64,000 nt of DNA from Microbacterium sp. Marseille-Q6648 (GTDB lineage Bacteria; Actinomycetota; Actinomycetes; Actinomycetales; Microbacteriaceae). A model generated the notes under the pieces. It searched no databases. It saw only the letters and a list, made by a program, of their open reading frames with translations, and had not been told where the DNA came from. The stretch spans positions 434,001 to 498,000 of the forward strand of contig NZ_CALPBZ010000001.1 in the NCBI RefSeq assembly GCF_943181415.1, written 5' to 3'. Made by a program: the position numbers and the translations under genes. Positions 18,714 to 30,625 of the stretch are shown piece by piece; within the stretch, counting starts at the first letter, position 1; every line of letters starts with the position of its first letter.

Positions 18714-20884
18714 GCCAGACGACCATGACGAAGACGCACTCCTCCCCCTACGCCGCCATCGACTTCTCCCCCCTTCGCGCGCTGACGGACGGAGAGGTCG
18801 TCACGCATTCGCGCGTGCGCGACATCACCCTTCCGTCAGGGAAGGTCCTGGCGCTGATCACGCTCGACAACGGTCGCGACCACACGCGGCCGAACACGCT
18901 GGGTCCGGCGACCCTGTTCGAGCTCGGCGACACCCTCGACGCCCTCGCCGGACGGGCGGCCGCGGGGCAGATCCACGCTGTGGCGGTGACCGGCAAGCAG
19001 TACATCCTGGCCGCCGGAGCCGATCTGTCGGACATCTCGCGCGTCGGATCCCGAGACAACGCGAAGCTGATCGCCCAGCTCGGTCACCACGTGCTGGGCA
19101 AGCTCTCAGAGCTCGGCGTGCCGTCGTTCACGTTCGTCAACGGTCTCGCCCTCGGCGGGGGGCTCGAGATCGCACTCAACTCGACGTACCGCACCCTGGA
19201 CGCCTCGGCAGCCGCGATCGCCCTTCCCGAAGTGTTCCTGGGCATCATCCCCGGGTGGGGCGGGGCCTACCTGCTGCCCAATCTGATCGGCATCGAGAAC
19301 GCCCTGGACGTCGTCATCTCCAACCCGCTCAAGCAGAACCGCATGCTCAAGCCCCCGCAGGCCCTCGAGCTCGGGGTCGTGGACGCGATGTTCCCGGCCG
19401 CCACCTTCCTCGAGGACTCGCTGCGCTGGGCGGACGGCGTCCTCGACGGCCGCACGAAGGTGGACCGCCGGAACGAGCCCGGGCGCATCGAGCGCCTCAC
19501 CAAGTGGCCGATCGCCATCAAGATGGCCCGCGCGATGCTCGAATCCAAGATCGGCACGGTCCCGAGGTCGCCCTACGTCGCGCTCGAGCTGCTCGACAAG
19601 GCGCGGGGCGGCAGCAAGGCTGAGGGTTTCGCCCGCGAGGACGACGCGCTGGCCGACCTGGTCACGGGCGATCAGTTCGCCGCATCGATGTACGCCTTCG
19701 ACCTCGTGCAGAAGCGCGCCAAGCGACCCGTGGGTGCCCCTGACAAGGAGCTGGCGAGGAAGGTGACCAAGGTCGGCATCGTCGGCGCCGGTCTCATGGC
19801 CAGCCAGCTCGCGCTCCTGTTCGTCCGCAAGCTCCAGGTGCCGGTGCTGATCACCGACCTCGACCAGGCGCGGGTCGACAAGGGCGTGGCGCACATCCGC
19901 GACGAGATCGGAGCGCTCGAGGCCAAGGGCCGCGTGGACGCGGACACCGCCAACCGACTGCGGGCTCTGGTGACGGGCACCACGGACAAGAGCCTCTACG
20001 CCGACTGCGACTTCGTGATCGAGGCCGTCTTCGAAGAGGTCGGTGTGAAGCAGGCCGTGTTCGGCGAGATCGAGCAGATCGTCGCCGAGGACGCCATCCT
20101 CGCCACGAACACCTCGTCGCTCTCGGTCGAGGAGATCGGGGCGCGGCTGGCACACCCCGAGCGCCTGGTCGGCTTCCACTTCTTCAACCCCGTCGCCGTC
20201 ATGCCGCTGATCGAGATCGTCAAGACCGCTCAGACCTCGGATGCCGCGCTGTCGACCGCCTTCGTGGTCGCGAAGAACCTGGGAAAGAGCGCGGTCCTCA
20301 CCGCCGACGCACCCGGCTTCGTCGTCAATCGACTGCTGGCGAAGGTCATGGGGGAAGCCGCGCGGGCGGTCTACGAGGGCGCCGACATCGTCGACGTCGA
20401 GAAGGCCTTCGCTCCGGTGGGCCTGCCGATGGGCCCTTTCCAGCTCATCGATCTCGTGGGGTGGAAGGTCGCCGCGCACGTGCAGGACACCATGGCGACC
20501 GCATTCCCGGACCGCTTCTACGCCAACGACAACTTCCACCGGCTGGCCGAGCTGGATCAGGTCGTGGAGAAGGACAAGGGCGGGCGCGTCACCGGGTGGA
20601 CGAAGGCCGCCGAGAAGGTGCTCAAGCCCGAAGTCGGCCGCTCCCCCGCCTCCGCCGAGGAGATCCTTCGCCGCGTGCAGGACGGGCTCGCGCACGAGAT
20701 CCGTATCATGCTCGACGAGGGCGTCGTCCCCGAGGTCGAGGACGTGGATCTGTGCCTGATCCTCGGCGCGGGCTGGCCGTTCATCGACGGCGGCGCGTCC
20801 CCGTACCTCGATCGGGAAGGCGCGTCCGAGCGTGTCTTCGGCGCCACGTTCCACCAGCCGCCCATCACGGGTACCGGCAGCTGA
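18710..20884 (+). CDS. fadB: 3-hydroxyacyl-CoA dehydrogenase / enoyl-CoA hydratase (FadB-type)
   Basis: Bifunctional beta-oxidation enzyme. The GTG at 18710 overlaps the thiolase stop; an ATG at 18725 is the alternative start. About 724 residues: the N-terminal crotonase domain has an oxyanion-hole segment YILAAGADLSDI, FVNGLALGGGLEIAL and FLGIIPGWGGAYLLP. The Rossmann NAD site is VGIVGAGLMASQLALLF near 355, followed by NTSSLSVEEI and GFHFFNPVAVMPLIEIV, and two C-terminal helical domains. It works with the thiolase upstream. The substrate chain length cannot be read from sequence. Confidence 0.93.
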   Translation: MSQTTMTKTHSSPYAAIDFSPLRALTDGEVVTHSRVRDITLPSGKVLALITLDNGRDHTRPNTLGPATLFELGDTLDALAGRAAAGQIHAVAVTGKQYILAAGADLSDISRVGSRDNAKLIAQLGHHVLGKLSELGVPSFTFVNGLALGGGLEIALNSTYRTLDASAAAIALPEVFLGIIPGWGGAYLLPNLIGIENALDVVISNPLKQNRMLKPPQALELGVVDAMFPAATFLEDSLRWADGVLDGRTKVDRRNEPGRIERLTKWPIAIKMARAMLESKIGTVPRSPYVALELLDKARGGSKAEGFAREDDALADLVTGDQFAASMYAFDLVQKRAKRPVGAPDKELARKVTKVGIVGAGLMASQLALLFVRKLQVPVLITDLDQARVDKGVAHIRDEIGALEAKGRVDADTANRLRALVTGTTDKSLYADCDFVIEAVFEEVGVKQAVFGEIEQIVAEDAILATNTSSLSVEEIGARLAHPERLVGFHFFNPVAVMPLIEIVKTAQTSDAALSTAFVVAKNLGKSAVLTADAPGFVVNRLLAKVMGEAARAVYEGADIVDVEKAFAPVGLPMGPFQLIDLVGWKVAAHVQDTMATAFPDRFYANDNFHRLAELDQVVEKDKGGRVTGWTKAAEKVLKPEVGRSPASAEEILRRVQDGLAHEIRIMLDEGVVPEVEDVDLCLILGAGWPFIDGGASPYLDREGASERVFGATFHQPPITGTGS

Positions 20885-20912
20885 CACCCCTCCCCCCGTC
20901 GGGGGAACGCTC

Positions 20913-20948
20913 GCGGTCCGGTCGATGAAATCTCACCGATCGGACCGC
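20913..20948. repeat. Inverted repeat downstream of fadB
   Basis: GCGGTCCG and CGGACCGC are perfect 8-bp arms separated by 20 bp. A shorter CCCCC/GGGGG hairpin lies at 20892-20905, just after the fadB stop. The second is a plausible terminator remnant; the first could be an operator for the SPFH-like gene. Neither has a T-run. Confidence 0.35.
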
Positions 20949-21015
20949 GGCAGGTGCGGCGGGGACGTCGGGGCGCGGCATCCTGGATTCGTCGGATCGA
21001 CGGATCGGAGTCGCG

Positions 21016-21729
21016 GTGCTGGAAGCGATCACGGGGATGTTCAGCGGCAGTGCGCTGAGCATCCTCATCAAGTCGAGCGGTGCGGCGCTGACCCTCCTGG
21101 TGGTCGTGCCTGCGCTGATGAAGCTCTTCCTCGTGACCGTCGACGAGGGTTCCGCGGCGATCCGGACGCGCAACGGCAAGCCCATCATCCGTCGCGCCTC
21201 ACGCTCCCGCGGGGACGGGCGCGGCGAGGTGGTGGTGCTCAGGCCGGGCACCCATGGGGCGTTCCCCATCTTCCTCTGGTACCGCATGGTGGACGTCCGC
21301 GCCCGGTCCACCGATCTGCCCGCCCGCACCCTCACCGGCGCCGACGGTCACCAGCACGTGGTGCACGCCTCCTTCGATTGGCGACCCTTCGTGACCGGGC
21401 ACGACCTGCGCGTTCTGGAACTCGACGTCGTCGACGTACGCGAGCGCGCGGGAAACATCGTCGGCGCAGCGCTGCGCGACCGGGTCCACCGCCTCGCGGG
21501 CCCCGTCCTCCCCGCCAACCATGAACTGTCGCCCGAACTGGTGTCGGCGTGCGCGTCCGAGGTCCGGGAGCAGTGCGGCGTCGAGCTGCTCGCGGTCCTG
21601 GTCACCGGGGACGCGCTCACGGACGGCTTCCTTCTCTCGCAGGCGCTGCGCAGTCCCGACCCGACCGCACACGATCGATGGGATGCCGCGTCCGCGGTCT
21701 ATGCCGATCGGCTCACCTCGGTCGGCTGA
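21016..21729 (+). CDS. SPFH/band-7-like single-pass membrane protein
   Basis: The 237-residue protein starts with an amphipathic helix and one transmembrane segment (about 15-36, LTLLVVVPALMKLFLVTV). A domain resembling the SPFH/stomatin fold follows (VDEGSAAIRTRNGKPII, VVVLRPGTHGAFPIFLWYRMVDVRARSTDLPA). GTG at 21016 is supported by GGAG five bases upstream. Only one short SPFH-like domain is present, with no flotillin coiled coil, so scaffold function is uncertain. It converges with dxs with three bases between stops. Confidence 0.6.
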   Translation: MLEAITGMFSGSALSILIKSSGAALTLLVVVPALMKLFLVTVDEGSAAIRTRNGKPIIRRASRSRGDGRGEVVVLRPGTHGAFPIFLWYRMVDVRARSTDLPARTLTGADGHQHVVHASFDWRPFVTGHDLRVLELDVVDVRERAGNIVGAALRDRVHRLAGPVLPANHELSPELVSACASEVREQCGVELLAVLVTGDALTDGFLLSQALRSPDPTAHDRWDAASAVYADRLTSVG

Positions 21730-21732
21730 CCC

Positions 21733-23685
21733 TCACTGCGGCCGTGTGGCGGACCACTCCCGCAACGACGACAGCTCCTGGTCAGCGGCACGTGCGACCG
21801 GGATCCTCGTGCCGAGCACCTGCGAGACGACGTCCTGAGCGATCTTCGCGGGCGTGAGGCCCGCATCGTCGAGGATCTGCTCGCGGCTCGCATGATCGAT
21901 GAAGGCGTCGGGGACGCCCAGTTCGTCCACCGCGGTGTCGACGCCGGCCTCGCGAAGCACCTGCCGCACACGCGTGCCGATACCCCCGACGCGGATGCCG
22001 TCCTCGATCGTGATCACGAGGCGGTGGGCGGCGGCCAGCTCGACGATCGAGGGCTGCACCGGGATCACCCAGCGCGGGTCGACGACGGTGGCGCCGATGC
22101 CCTGGGCCCGGAGGCGCTGCGCTACGTCGACCGCGGTGTGAGCCATCGGGCCGATCCCGACGATGAGCACGTCCTGGGCGTCGGAGCGCACGAGCACATC
22201 CACGCCGTCCTCCAGGCGCTCCAGGGCGGGCAGCGTCGGGCTCACCGCGCCCTTGGGGAAGCGCAGCACAGTGGGGGCGTCCGACACCTCGACCGCCTCG
22301 GACAGCTCCTCCCGGAGCCGCTCGGCGTCGCGGGGAACCGCGATGCGGATGTGGGGGACGATCTGCAGCATCGCGAGGTCCCAGATGCCGTGATGGCTCG
22401 GACCGTCGGGGCCCGTCACCCCCGCGCGATCGAGGACGAACGTCACACCGGCACGGTGCAGCGCCACATCCATCAGGACCTGGTCGAACGCCCGGTTCAT
22501 GAACGTCGCATAGATCGCCACGACCGGATGAAGCCCGCCGAAGGCCAGACCGGCGGCCGAGGTCACCGCGTGCTGCTCGGCGATGCCGACGTCGTACACC
22601 CGGTCCGGGAACCGCTGTGCGAACGGAAGGAGTCCGGTGGGCCGGAGCATTGCGGCCGTCATCGCGATGACGTCGCGACGTTCCTCTCCGACGGTCACGA
22701 GCTGCTCGGCGAAGACCTCCGTCCACGCGGGGCCCGAGGCCGAACCCGAGATGGTCTGTCCGGTCGCGGGATCGATCCGCCCGACGGCGTGGAACTGGTC
22801 GGCCTCGTCGTCGCGCGCCGGCTGGTAGCCCCTGCCCTTCTCGGTGATGGCATGGACGATCACGGGAGCCCCATAGGACTTGGCCAGCTCGAGCGTTTCG
22901 ATCAGCACGCCGAGGTCGTGGCCGTCGACCGGGCCGAGGTACTTGATGTCGAGGTTCGAGTACAGGTCCGCGTTGTTGGTGAAGCGGGACAGGAAGCCGT
23001 GCGTTCCGCCGCGGACCCCGCGGTAGACCGCCCGGCCGACCGGACCGAGCTTGCGGAAGAAGGTGTCCGAGCCCCGGCGGAGGTTCCGGTAGGTGTCGGC
23101 GGTGCGCACCCGGTTGAGGTACCTGGCCATGCCGCCGATCGTCGGTGCGTAGGAGCGCCCGTTGTCGTTGACGACGATGACCAGGTTGCGGTCGTTGTCG
23201 TCGCTGATGTTGTTGAGCGCCTCCCAGGTCATGCCTCCCGTCAGGGAGCCGTCGCCGACCACGGCCACGACATGGCGGTCGCGTCGACCGGTGAGGGTCA
23301 GCGCCCGGGAGACACCGTCGGCCCAGCTGAGCGAGCTCGACGCGTGGGAGGACTCCACGACGTCGTGCTCGCTCTCCGCGCGCTGGGGGTACCCCGCGAG
23401 CCCCCCGCGGCTGCGGAGCCCGGAGAAGTCCTGCCGGCCGGTCAGAAGCTTGTGGACGTAGGACTGGTGCCCGGTGTCGAAGATGAGCGGGTCGTGAGGC
23501 GAGTCGAAGACCCGGTGCAGGGCGATGGTGAGTTCGACGACGCCCAGATTCGGTCCGAGATGGCCCCCGGTCTGCGAGACGTTGTCGACGAGGAACGAGC
23601 GGATCTCCGACGCGAGCTCCCCGAGCTGCTCGGTGCTGAGCGCGTCGAGGTCGCGAGGTCCTGAGATGCGGGCGAGAAGCGACAT
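21733..23685 (-). CDS. dxs: 1-deoxy-D-xylulose-5-phosphate synthase
   Basis: First enzyme of the MEP isoprenoid pathway, condensing pyruvate and glyceraldehyde 3-phosphate with TPP. The ATG at 23685 is chosen for the AGGAG five to six bases upstream and the conserved start MSLLARISGPRDL. The 650-residue length is typical. TPP motif GDGSLTGGMTWEALNNI near 138, the catalytic region HVVESSHASSSLSWADG, and the transketolase pyrimidine domain (GIAEQHAVTSAAGLA with the key Glu) are visible. Its promoter has TAGACT at 23725-23720. DXS in this organism is independent of PLP synthesis, which uses PdxST. Confidence 0.97.
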   Translation of the reverse strand: MSLLARISGPRDLDALSTEQLGELASEIRSFLVDNVSQTGGHLGPNLGVVELTIALHRVFDSPHDPLIFDTGHQSYVHKLLTGRQDFSGLRSRGGLAGYPQRAESEHDVVESSHASSSLSWADGVSRALTLTGRRDRHVVAVVGDGSLTGGMTWEALNNISDDNDRNLVIVVNDNGRSYAPTIGGMARYLNRVRTADTYRNLRRGSDTFFRKLGPVGRAVYRGVRGGTHGFLSRFTNNADLYSNLDIKYLGPVDGHDLGVLIETLELAKSYGAPVIVHAITEKGRGYQPARDDEADQFHAVGRIDPATGQTISGSASGPAWTEVFAEQLVTVGEERRDVIAMTAAMLRPTGLLPFAQRFPDRVYDVGIAEQHAVTSAAGLAFGGLHPVVAIYATFMNRAFDQVLMDVALHRAGVTFVLDRAGVTGPDGPSHHGIWDLAMLQIVPHIRIAVPRDAERLREELSEAVEVSDAPTVLRFPKGAVSPTLPALERLEDGVDVLVRSDAQDVLIVGIGPMAHTAVDVAQRLRAQGIGATVVDPRWVIPVQPSIVELAAAHRLVITIEDGIRVGGIGTRVRQVLREAGVDTAVDELGVPDAFIDHASREQILDDAGLTPAKIAQDVVSQVLGTRIPVARAADQELSSLREWSATRPQ

Positions 23686-23739
23686 CCGCTCTCCTTTCCA
23701 GGCCGGTCGGGCCGCCACCAGTCTATCCGCGGAGAACGG

Positions 23740-23770
23740 CAGAGGCCGGGCGGAGCGCGCCCGGCCTCTG
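23740..23770 (-). terminator. Strong hairpin after acnA
   Basis: A perfect 13-bp stem (CAGAGGCCGGGCG and its complement) with a 5-nt loop lies 12 bp after the acnA stop and upstream of the dxs promoter. No T-run follows, but the stem stability makes termination or mRNA 3'-end protection likely. Confidence 0.7.
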
Positions 23771-23781
23771 TGGGATACGCG

Positions 23782-26628
<2,847 letters not shown>

Positions 26629-26705
26629 GCGTGTCTCCTTCGTCGGCGGCGGATGGACCGAGGCCCGTCCGCCCATCTTCCCCCGGTGCGCGCGGCGCTG
26701 CCAAG

Positions 26706-26724
26706 TGAGGCAGGCCTTACCGAG
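26706..26724. promoter_or_regulatory. Iron-box-like sequence (DtxR/IdeR type) upstream of acnA
   Basis: TGAGGCAGGCCTTACC and the next three bases match about 14 of 19 positions of the DtxR/IdeR consensus TWAGGTWAGSCTWACCTWA. It lies 78 bp upstream of the acnA GTG. Iron control of an Fe-S enzyme is plausible, but the match is imperfect. Confidence 0.4.
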
Positions 26725-26733
26725 AACCGGCAG

Positions 26734-26757
26734 ATTTATCTTGATGTCGAGATAAAT
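26734..26757. promoter_or_regulatory. AT-rich palindrome upstream of acnA, MarR-type operator candidate
   Basis: ATTTATCT and AGATAAAT are perfect 8-bp arms around an 8-bp centre; read on the acnA strand the core is TTATCTCGACATCAAGATAA. This stands out in very GC-rich DNA. The shape is that of a MarR-family operator; in Streptomyces a MarR-type regulator (TamR) is known to control aconitase. It sits 3 bp after the DUF3159 stop and 105 bp before acnA. No cognate regulator gene is in the window. Confidence 0.55.
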
Positions 26758-26760
26758 GTA

Positions 26761-27537
26761 TCAGCTTGCGGGCTTGGGGTAGAGGGCGCGGACGGTCAGC
26801 CACGTCACCGCGACCATGGGCGCGAAGAGGGGGATCCCCATGACCAGCTTCAGCGTACCGAGGAGCGCCACGGCGCTGTCGCGCTGCGCCGGCTCGAGCG
26901 AGGTCAGATAGATCGGGAACTGAACGATGAGGCGCGCGGCGAACAGAGCCGCCCATGCGATCGTCAGCCAGAAGAACGCGCGCCGCTTCCGCTTGGACGC
27001 ACGCCACGCGGTGCCCTCCCCCATGAGGAACCCGACGGCCAGGCCGATCAGCGGCCAACCGACGAACGCCGACATCAGCAGTGCGGAGCCGTAGACGGCG
27101 TTCGTGATGAATCCCGGTACGAAGTTGTCCGACGGGTTGCCGGTGATCAACGCCAGCGCGGCCGCAACGCCGGCGGCGACGAGGCCGCCGATGGCCGCGG
27201 AGGGGGGCGATTTCTGAGCGAGCCGCACCACGGTGAACACGGCCGCGATCCCGACCGAGATCGCGAGCGCGGGAACGAGCTTGTCGCCGGTCTCGCCGGG
27301 GATCAGGGTGTACGCGACGATGAACGCCAGGCTCGGGAGGACCGATTCCAGGATGCCGCGCCATCCGCCCATCGCCTGCCAGACGACGTGCCCGGTGGAC
27401 GTGCCGGCGGCGGGGTCGAGCCCGGCGCGTCGGGCGGCGCCGCCGAGAGCCGCCCCGAGCATTTCGGATGCCGAGGGCGAGGCCGCCGCGGCCTCGTCGT
27501 CGCCGCTGCTCGCCGGAGGCGGGTCGGGCCGGCTCAC
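26761..27537 (-). CDS. DUF3159 family membrane protein
   Basis: The 258-residue integral membrane protein begins with a polar, Asp/Glu/Ala-rich 30-residue tail and has about six hydrophobic segments, for example LPSLAFIVAYTLIPG, LVPALAISVGIAAVFTVVRL and AFFWLTIAWAALFAARLIVQF. GTG at 27537 overlaps the DUF3710 stop by four bases, fixing the start. The dut-DUF3710-DUF3159 order is a conserved actinobacterial operon. The function is unknown; transport or membrane stress are guesses. Longer upstream readings run through DUF3710 in a wrong frame. Confidence 0.88.
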   Translation of the reverse strand: MSRPDPPPASSGDDEAAAASPSASEMLGAALGGAARRAGLDPAAGTSTGHVVWQAMGGWRGILESVLPSLAFIVAYTLIPGETGDKLVPALAISVGIAAVFTVVRLAQKSPPSAAIGGLVAAGVAAALALITGNPSDNFVPGFITNAVYGSALLMSAFVGWPLIGLAVGFLMGEGTAWRASKRKRRAFFWLTIAWAALFAARLIVQFPIYLTSLEPAQRDSAVALLGTLKLVMGIPLFAPMVAVTWLTVRALYPKPAS

Positions 27538-28130
27538 GCGCTGCCCGGCGTGGCGGGCATGCGCAGCGGGATCAGGTCGCGCGGGGGCATCGGCGACGCA
27601 CCGCGCACGACCACGATCGAACGGAAGAGGTCCTCGACCTTGGCTGCGGCTTCCACATCGCTCGCCGCCGCACCCCCGATCACACCTCTGAGGAACCAGC
27701 GGGGACCGTCGACGCCGATGAACCGTGCCAGGCGCATCCCGGCGGAGCCGTCGGCACCCGTCGCCGGCACCTCCGCGAGGAGCTCGGGCCCGAGCGGGCC
27801 TTCGCGCTCCTCGACGCGTCCCCCCTGCTGGCGGATCTGACTGCGGATCTGCTCGCGGGTCTCCTCCCACAGTCCCGTCGAGCGGGGTGCCGCGAAGGGC
27901 TGCACCTGAAGCGTGGAGCCGGCGTAGTCCAGGCCCACCGCGACGATGCGCTTGGTCTGCTCCTCGACCTCCAGCCGCAGGTTGAGTCCCTCACGAGGCA
28001 GGACCTTGATGCCGCCGAGGTCGATGTAGGGACGGACGGGGTTGGCCTCGGCCTCGTCGAACGGGCCCGATTCGGACCGGTCCTGGGGGGCCACCTTGCC
28101 CGAGGAGTCGACGGGGGTGGGGTCGGTCAT
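27534..28130 (-). CDS. DUF3710 family protein
   Basis: Actinobacterial cytoplasmic protein of unknown role, 198 residues. The family pattern [56 protein letters not shown] is clear, with a later [15 protein letters not shown]. It overlaps dut upstream (ATGA) and DUF3159 downstream (GTGA), so three proteins are made from one coupled mRNA. The link to dut hints at nucleotide or genome maintenance but is only contextual. Confidence 0.9.
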   Translation of the reverse strand: MTDPTPVDSSGKVAPQDRSESGPFDEAEANPVRPYIDLGGIKVLPREGLNLRLEVEEQTKRIVAVGLDYAGSTLQVQPFAAPRSTGLWEETREQIRSQIRQQGGRVEEREGPLGPELLAEVPATGADGSAGMRLARFIGVDGPRWFLRGVIGGAAASDVEAAAKVEDLFRSIVVVRGASPMPPRDLIPLRMPATPGSA

Positions 28131-28579
28131 GCGATGACTTCTTCCTTCTGGTAGCCGGTGGAGCCGAAGCCGCCCTCGCCGCGGGCGCTGTCGGGCAGTT
28201 CCGCCACGGGGACGAATCGCGCCCGCGGCACCGGCATCACGATGAGCTGTGCGATGCGGTCGCCCACCGAGACCTCGAACGGCTCGGCGGGGTCCGTGTT
28301 GAGCAGGGCGACCTTGATCTCGCCGCGGTAGCCGGCGTCGACGGTCCCCGGAGCGTTCACGATGGTGATGCCGTGTTTGGCGGCCAGGCCGCTGCGCGGG
28401 ACGACGAAGCCGACGAACCCGTCGGGCAGTGCGATCCTCACGCCGGTTCCGACGAGGGCCCGCTCTCCGGGCCGAAGTGTGAGCGTCTCGGCCGAGGTCA
28501 GATCGGCGCCGGCGTCACCGGGGTGGGCGTACACCGGCGCGGCGGACGCGATAATGGGGACGTCCACGGTTTCAGTCAC
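28127..28579 (-). CDS. dut: dUTP diphosphatase
   Basis: Trimeric dUTPase that hydrolyses dUTP to dUMP and pyrophosphate, keeping uracil out of DNA. At 150 residues it contains the five motifs: [44 protein letters not shown], and the C-terminal GEGGFGSTG arm. GTG at 28579 begins the protein; no clear Shine-Dalgarno is seen. It leads the three-gene operon and is divergent from the DUF3093 gene with only 12 bp between starts. Confidence 0.97.
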   Translation of the reverse strand: MTETVDVPIIASAAPVYAHPGDAGADLTSAETLTLRPGERALVGTGVRIALPDGFVGFVVPRSGLAAKHGITIVNAPGTVDAGYRGEIKVALLNTDPAEPFEVSVGDRIAQLIVMPVPRARFVPVAELPDSARGEGGFGSTGYQKEEVIA

Positions 28580-28591
28580 TCAACGAGGGTA

Positions 28592-29086
28592 ATGCAGAAC
28601 ACAGTGCGCGATGTCGACGTCGAGACGACCTACCGGGAGCGGCTCAGCCCCTCGTTGTGGGTGCTGGCCTCCGCGGCCGTCGCGGGGCCCATGGCGGCGC
28701 TCGTGCTGGCTCCCGTCGACCGCACCCTCGCGCTGATCGGCGGTGCGGGGGTCGGTGTCGCGCTCATCGCGATCCTGGTGCTCAGCTCCCCCGTCATCGA
28801 GATCACGGGCGGAAGGCTGCGTGCGGGCAGGGCCCGGATCGAGGTGGAGTGGCTCGGTGCTCCCCGGATCCTGTTCGGCGACGAAGCGCGGGATGCTCGC
28901 GGGGTGGCGCTGGATCCGCGGTCGTGGCATGTCATCCGCGGGGGGATCGATCCGATCGCGGTGATCCCGATCCTCGACCCCGACGATCCGGCGCCGTCAT
29001 GGGTGCTGTCCTCGCGGACGCCGGACCGTCTCGCCGCCGCTGTGCGGCGGGCTCAGGCCGCTACGCGGAGCACTCCGCGCAGATAG
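28592..29086 (+). CDS. DUF3093 family membrane protein
   Basis: The 164-residue protein has two transmembrane segments (about 20-62, LWVLASAAVAGPMAALVLAPV and LIGGAGVGVALIAILVL) and a soluble domain (EITGGRLRAGRARIEVEWLG, DPRSWHVIRGGIDPIAVIPI). These fit DUF3093, an actinobacterial family of unknown function usually next to dut and DUF4193. The last 26 bp overlap the 3' end of the convergent DUF4193 gene, an antisense overlap. Confidence 0.85.
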   Translation: MQNTVRDVDVETTYRERLSPSLWVLASAAVAGPMAALVLAPVDRTLALIGGAGVGVALIAILVLSSPVIEITGGRLRAGRARIEVEWLGAPRILFGDEARDARGVALDPRSWHVIRGGIDPIAVIPILDPDDPAPSWVLSSRTPDRLAAAVRRAQAATRSTPRR

Positions 29087-29354
29087 GACCGTCGGCGCCA
29101 TCGTGGTCGAGCTGCGAACGGTGCTTCACGAGGAAGCAGTTCATGCAGGTGAACTCGTCCTCCTGCGGAGGCAGCACCACGACGTCGAGCTCGAGGTCCG
29201 ACAGGTCCGCGCCGGGAAGTTCGAAGCCCGAGGGGTTGTCGGCGTCCTCGACGTCGACCGTCCCGGACATCTTGTCGGGGACGCGCTCCTTGAGGGCCTC
29301 GATCGACTCGCTGTCGTCGTCGGTCTTGCGCGGTGCGTCGTAGTCGGTGGCCAT
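29061..29354 (-). CDS. DUF4193 family zinc-ribbon-like protein
   Basis: Small acidic actinobacterial protein, 97 residues. The N-terminus MATDYDAPRKTDDD is typical, and two Cys pairs near the C-terminus (EFTCMNCFLVKHRSQL and GPICAECSA) suggest a bound zinc. The function is unknown. It is divergent from sepH across 212 bp (29355-29566), which holds only promoter-type DNA and a short GC hairpin. Confidence 0.9.
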   Translation of the reverse strand: MATDYDAPRKTDDDSESIEALKERVPDKMSGTVDVEDADNPSGFELPGADLSDLELDVVVLPPQEDEFTCMNCFLVKHRSQLDHDGADGPICAECSA

Positions 29355-29566
29355 ACGTGAAGGTCTCTACTTCCAGGGAGTCGCGGGGAGAGCCCGCCGG
29401 TTCGGGCGGCGATAGTTTGCATGACCGCCACCGGTTTCGCAAATGCACGCGGCGGCGGTGAGGCTGCGTCGGGTCCAAACCCGCGGCACGCCCGCGATAT
29501 TCCCGGCGCATCGCCCGCGCTGTGACAGCATGAAGGCGCATACGGCTGGATCGGAGAGGCGTTCGC

Positions 29567-30583
29567 ATGGAACAGCTCAAGGTCATCGGAACCGAGGACG
29601 ATCGGCTCGTCCTGGCTACCGAGGGGGGCGACAGGTTCGCCCTCGCCGTCGACGAGGTGCTGCGCGCCGAATTGCGCAGGGCGCGCCGCGATCAGGACGC
29701 CGATTCCCAGGCTCCGCGTCCGAGCCCCCGAGAGATCCAGGCCCACATCCGCGCGGGCATGTCGGCTCGCGAGGTGGCGGAGCTGCTGGGAGCGCGCATC
29801 GAGGACGTGCAGCGTTTCGAAGGTCCGGTGCTGGCCGAGCGCGAGCACGTGGTGGGCCAGGCGCTGGCGGTTCCGGTGCTTCTAGGCGGCGAGTTCGAGG
29901 CGGACGCGCACCACACGTTCGGTGCTGCCGTCCGCGCCAAGCTCAGCGAGGCGGGCGCCGTCGGCGAACGCTGGACGAGCTGGAAGGAGCAGGCGGGCTG
30001 GGTGGTGAAGCTGGAGTTCACCGCCGGTGACATCGATCACGATGCACGGTGGGGCTTCGAGCCCCGGCGCACCACACTGACTCCCCAGAACGCCGATGCC
30101 GTGCAGCTGTCCCGCCAGGGCTCGCTCCCGGACGGCCTCATACCGCGACTGCGCGCCCTCGACGTAACGCCGCTCAAGGACGAATCCCGCTTCGACAGCG
30201 GCGCCTTCGGGCCTCGCCGTCACACCGAAGTCGAGATAGAGCAGCCCGATCCCCCGGTGTCCGGGTCGCCGGCTCAGGAAGCGGCCATCAAGCGTCGCAG
30301 CGAGCCGGTGGTGACGTCAGCCGAGACGGCCGATCTCCTGGAGGCACTGCGACGCCGCCGCGGTCAGCGCGAGCCGTTGCCGGGCATGGAGGAACCGGAC
30401 GCTCCGTCGTCGTCGCCCGTGGCCCTGTTCGATGCGCTGGACGTTCGCGAGGACGAGACCGACGGGGATGCCGCGCCCGAGCAGACGAGCTCGCCCGCCG
30501 TGGCCGAAGCCGGACGCCGGAAGGGTCGGACGTCCATGCCGTCGTGGGACGAGATCGTCTTCGGAGCGCGCACCGACGACTGA
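29567..30583 (+). CDS. sepH: Septation protein SepH
   Basis: Actinobacterial cell-division protein that binds FtsZ and promotes Z-ring assembly. The 338 residues have the conserved N-terminal DUF3071 region MEQLKVIGTEDDRLVLATEGGDRFALAVDEVLRA and a helix-turn-helix (PREIQAHIRAGMSAREVAELLGARIEDVQRFE, about 47-78), followed by a disordered acidic C-terminal half. GGAGAGG about 8 bp upstream supports the ATG at 29567. The phosphodiesterase downstream is convergent. Confidence 0.93.
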   Translation: MEQLKVIGTEDDRLVLATEGGDRFALAVDEVLRAELRRARRDQDADSQAPRPSPREIQAHIRAGMSAREVAELLGARIEDVQRFEGPVLAEREHVVGQALAVPVLLGGEFEADAHHTFGAAVRAKLSEAGAVGERWTSWKEQAGWVVKLEFTAGDIDHDARWGFEPRRTTLTPQNADAVQLSRQGSLPDGLIPRLRALDVTPLKDESRFDSGAFGPRRHTEVEIEQPDPPVSGSPAQEAAIKRRSEPVVTSAETADLLEALRRRRGQREPLPGMEEPDAPSSSPVALFDALDVREDETDGDAAPEQTSSPAVAEAGRRKGRTSMPSWDEIVFGARTDD

Positions 30584-30625
30584 CCCGGAGCGCGGGTCTC
30601 CCGCACCGCGCCGCGCGTCCGCGTC

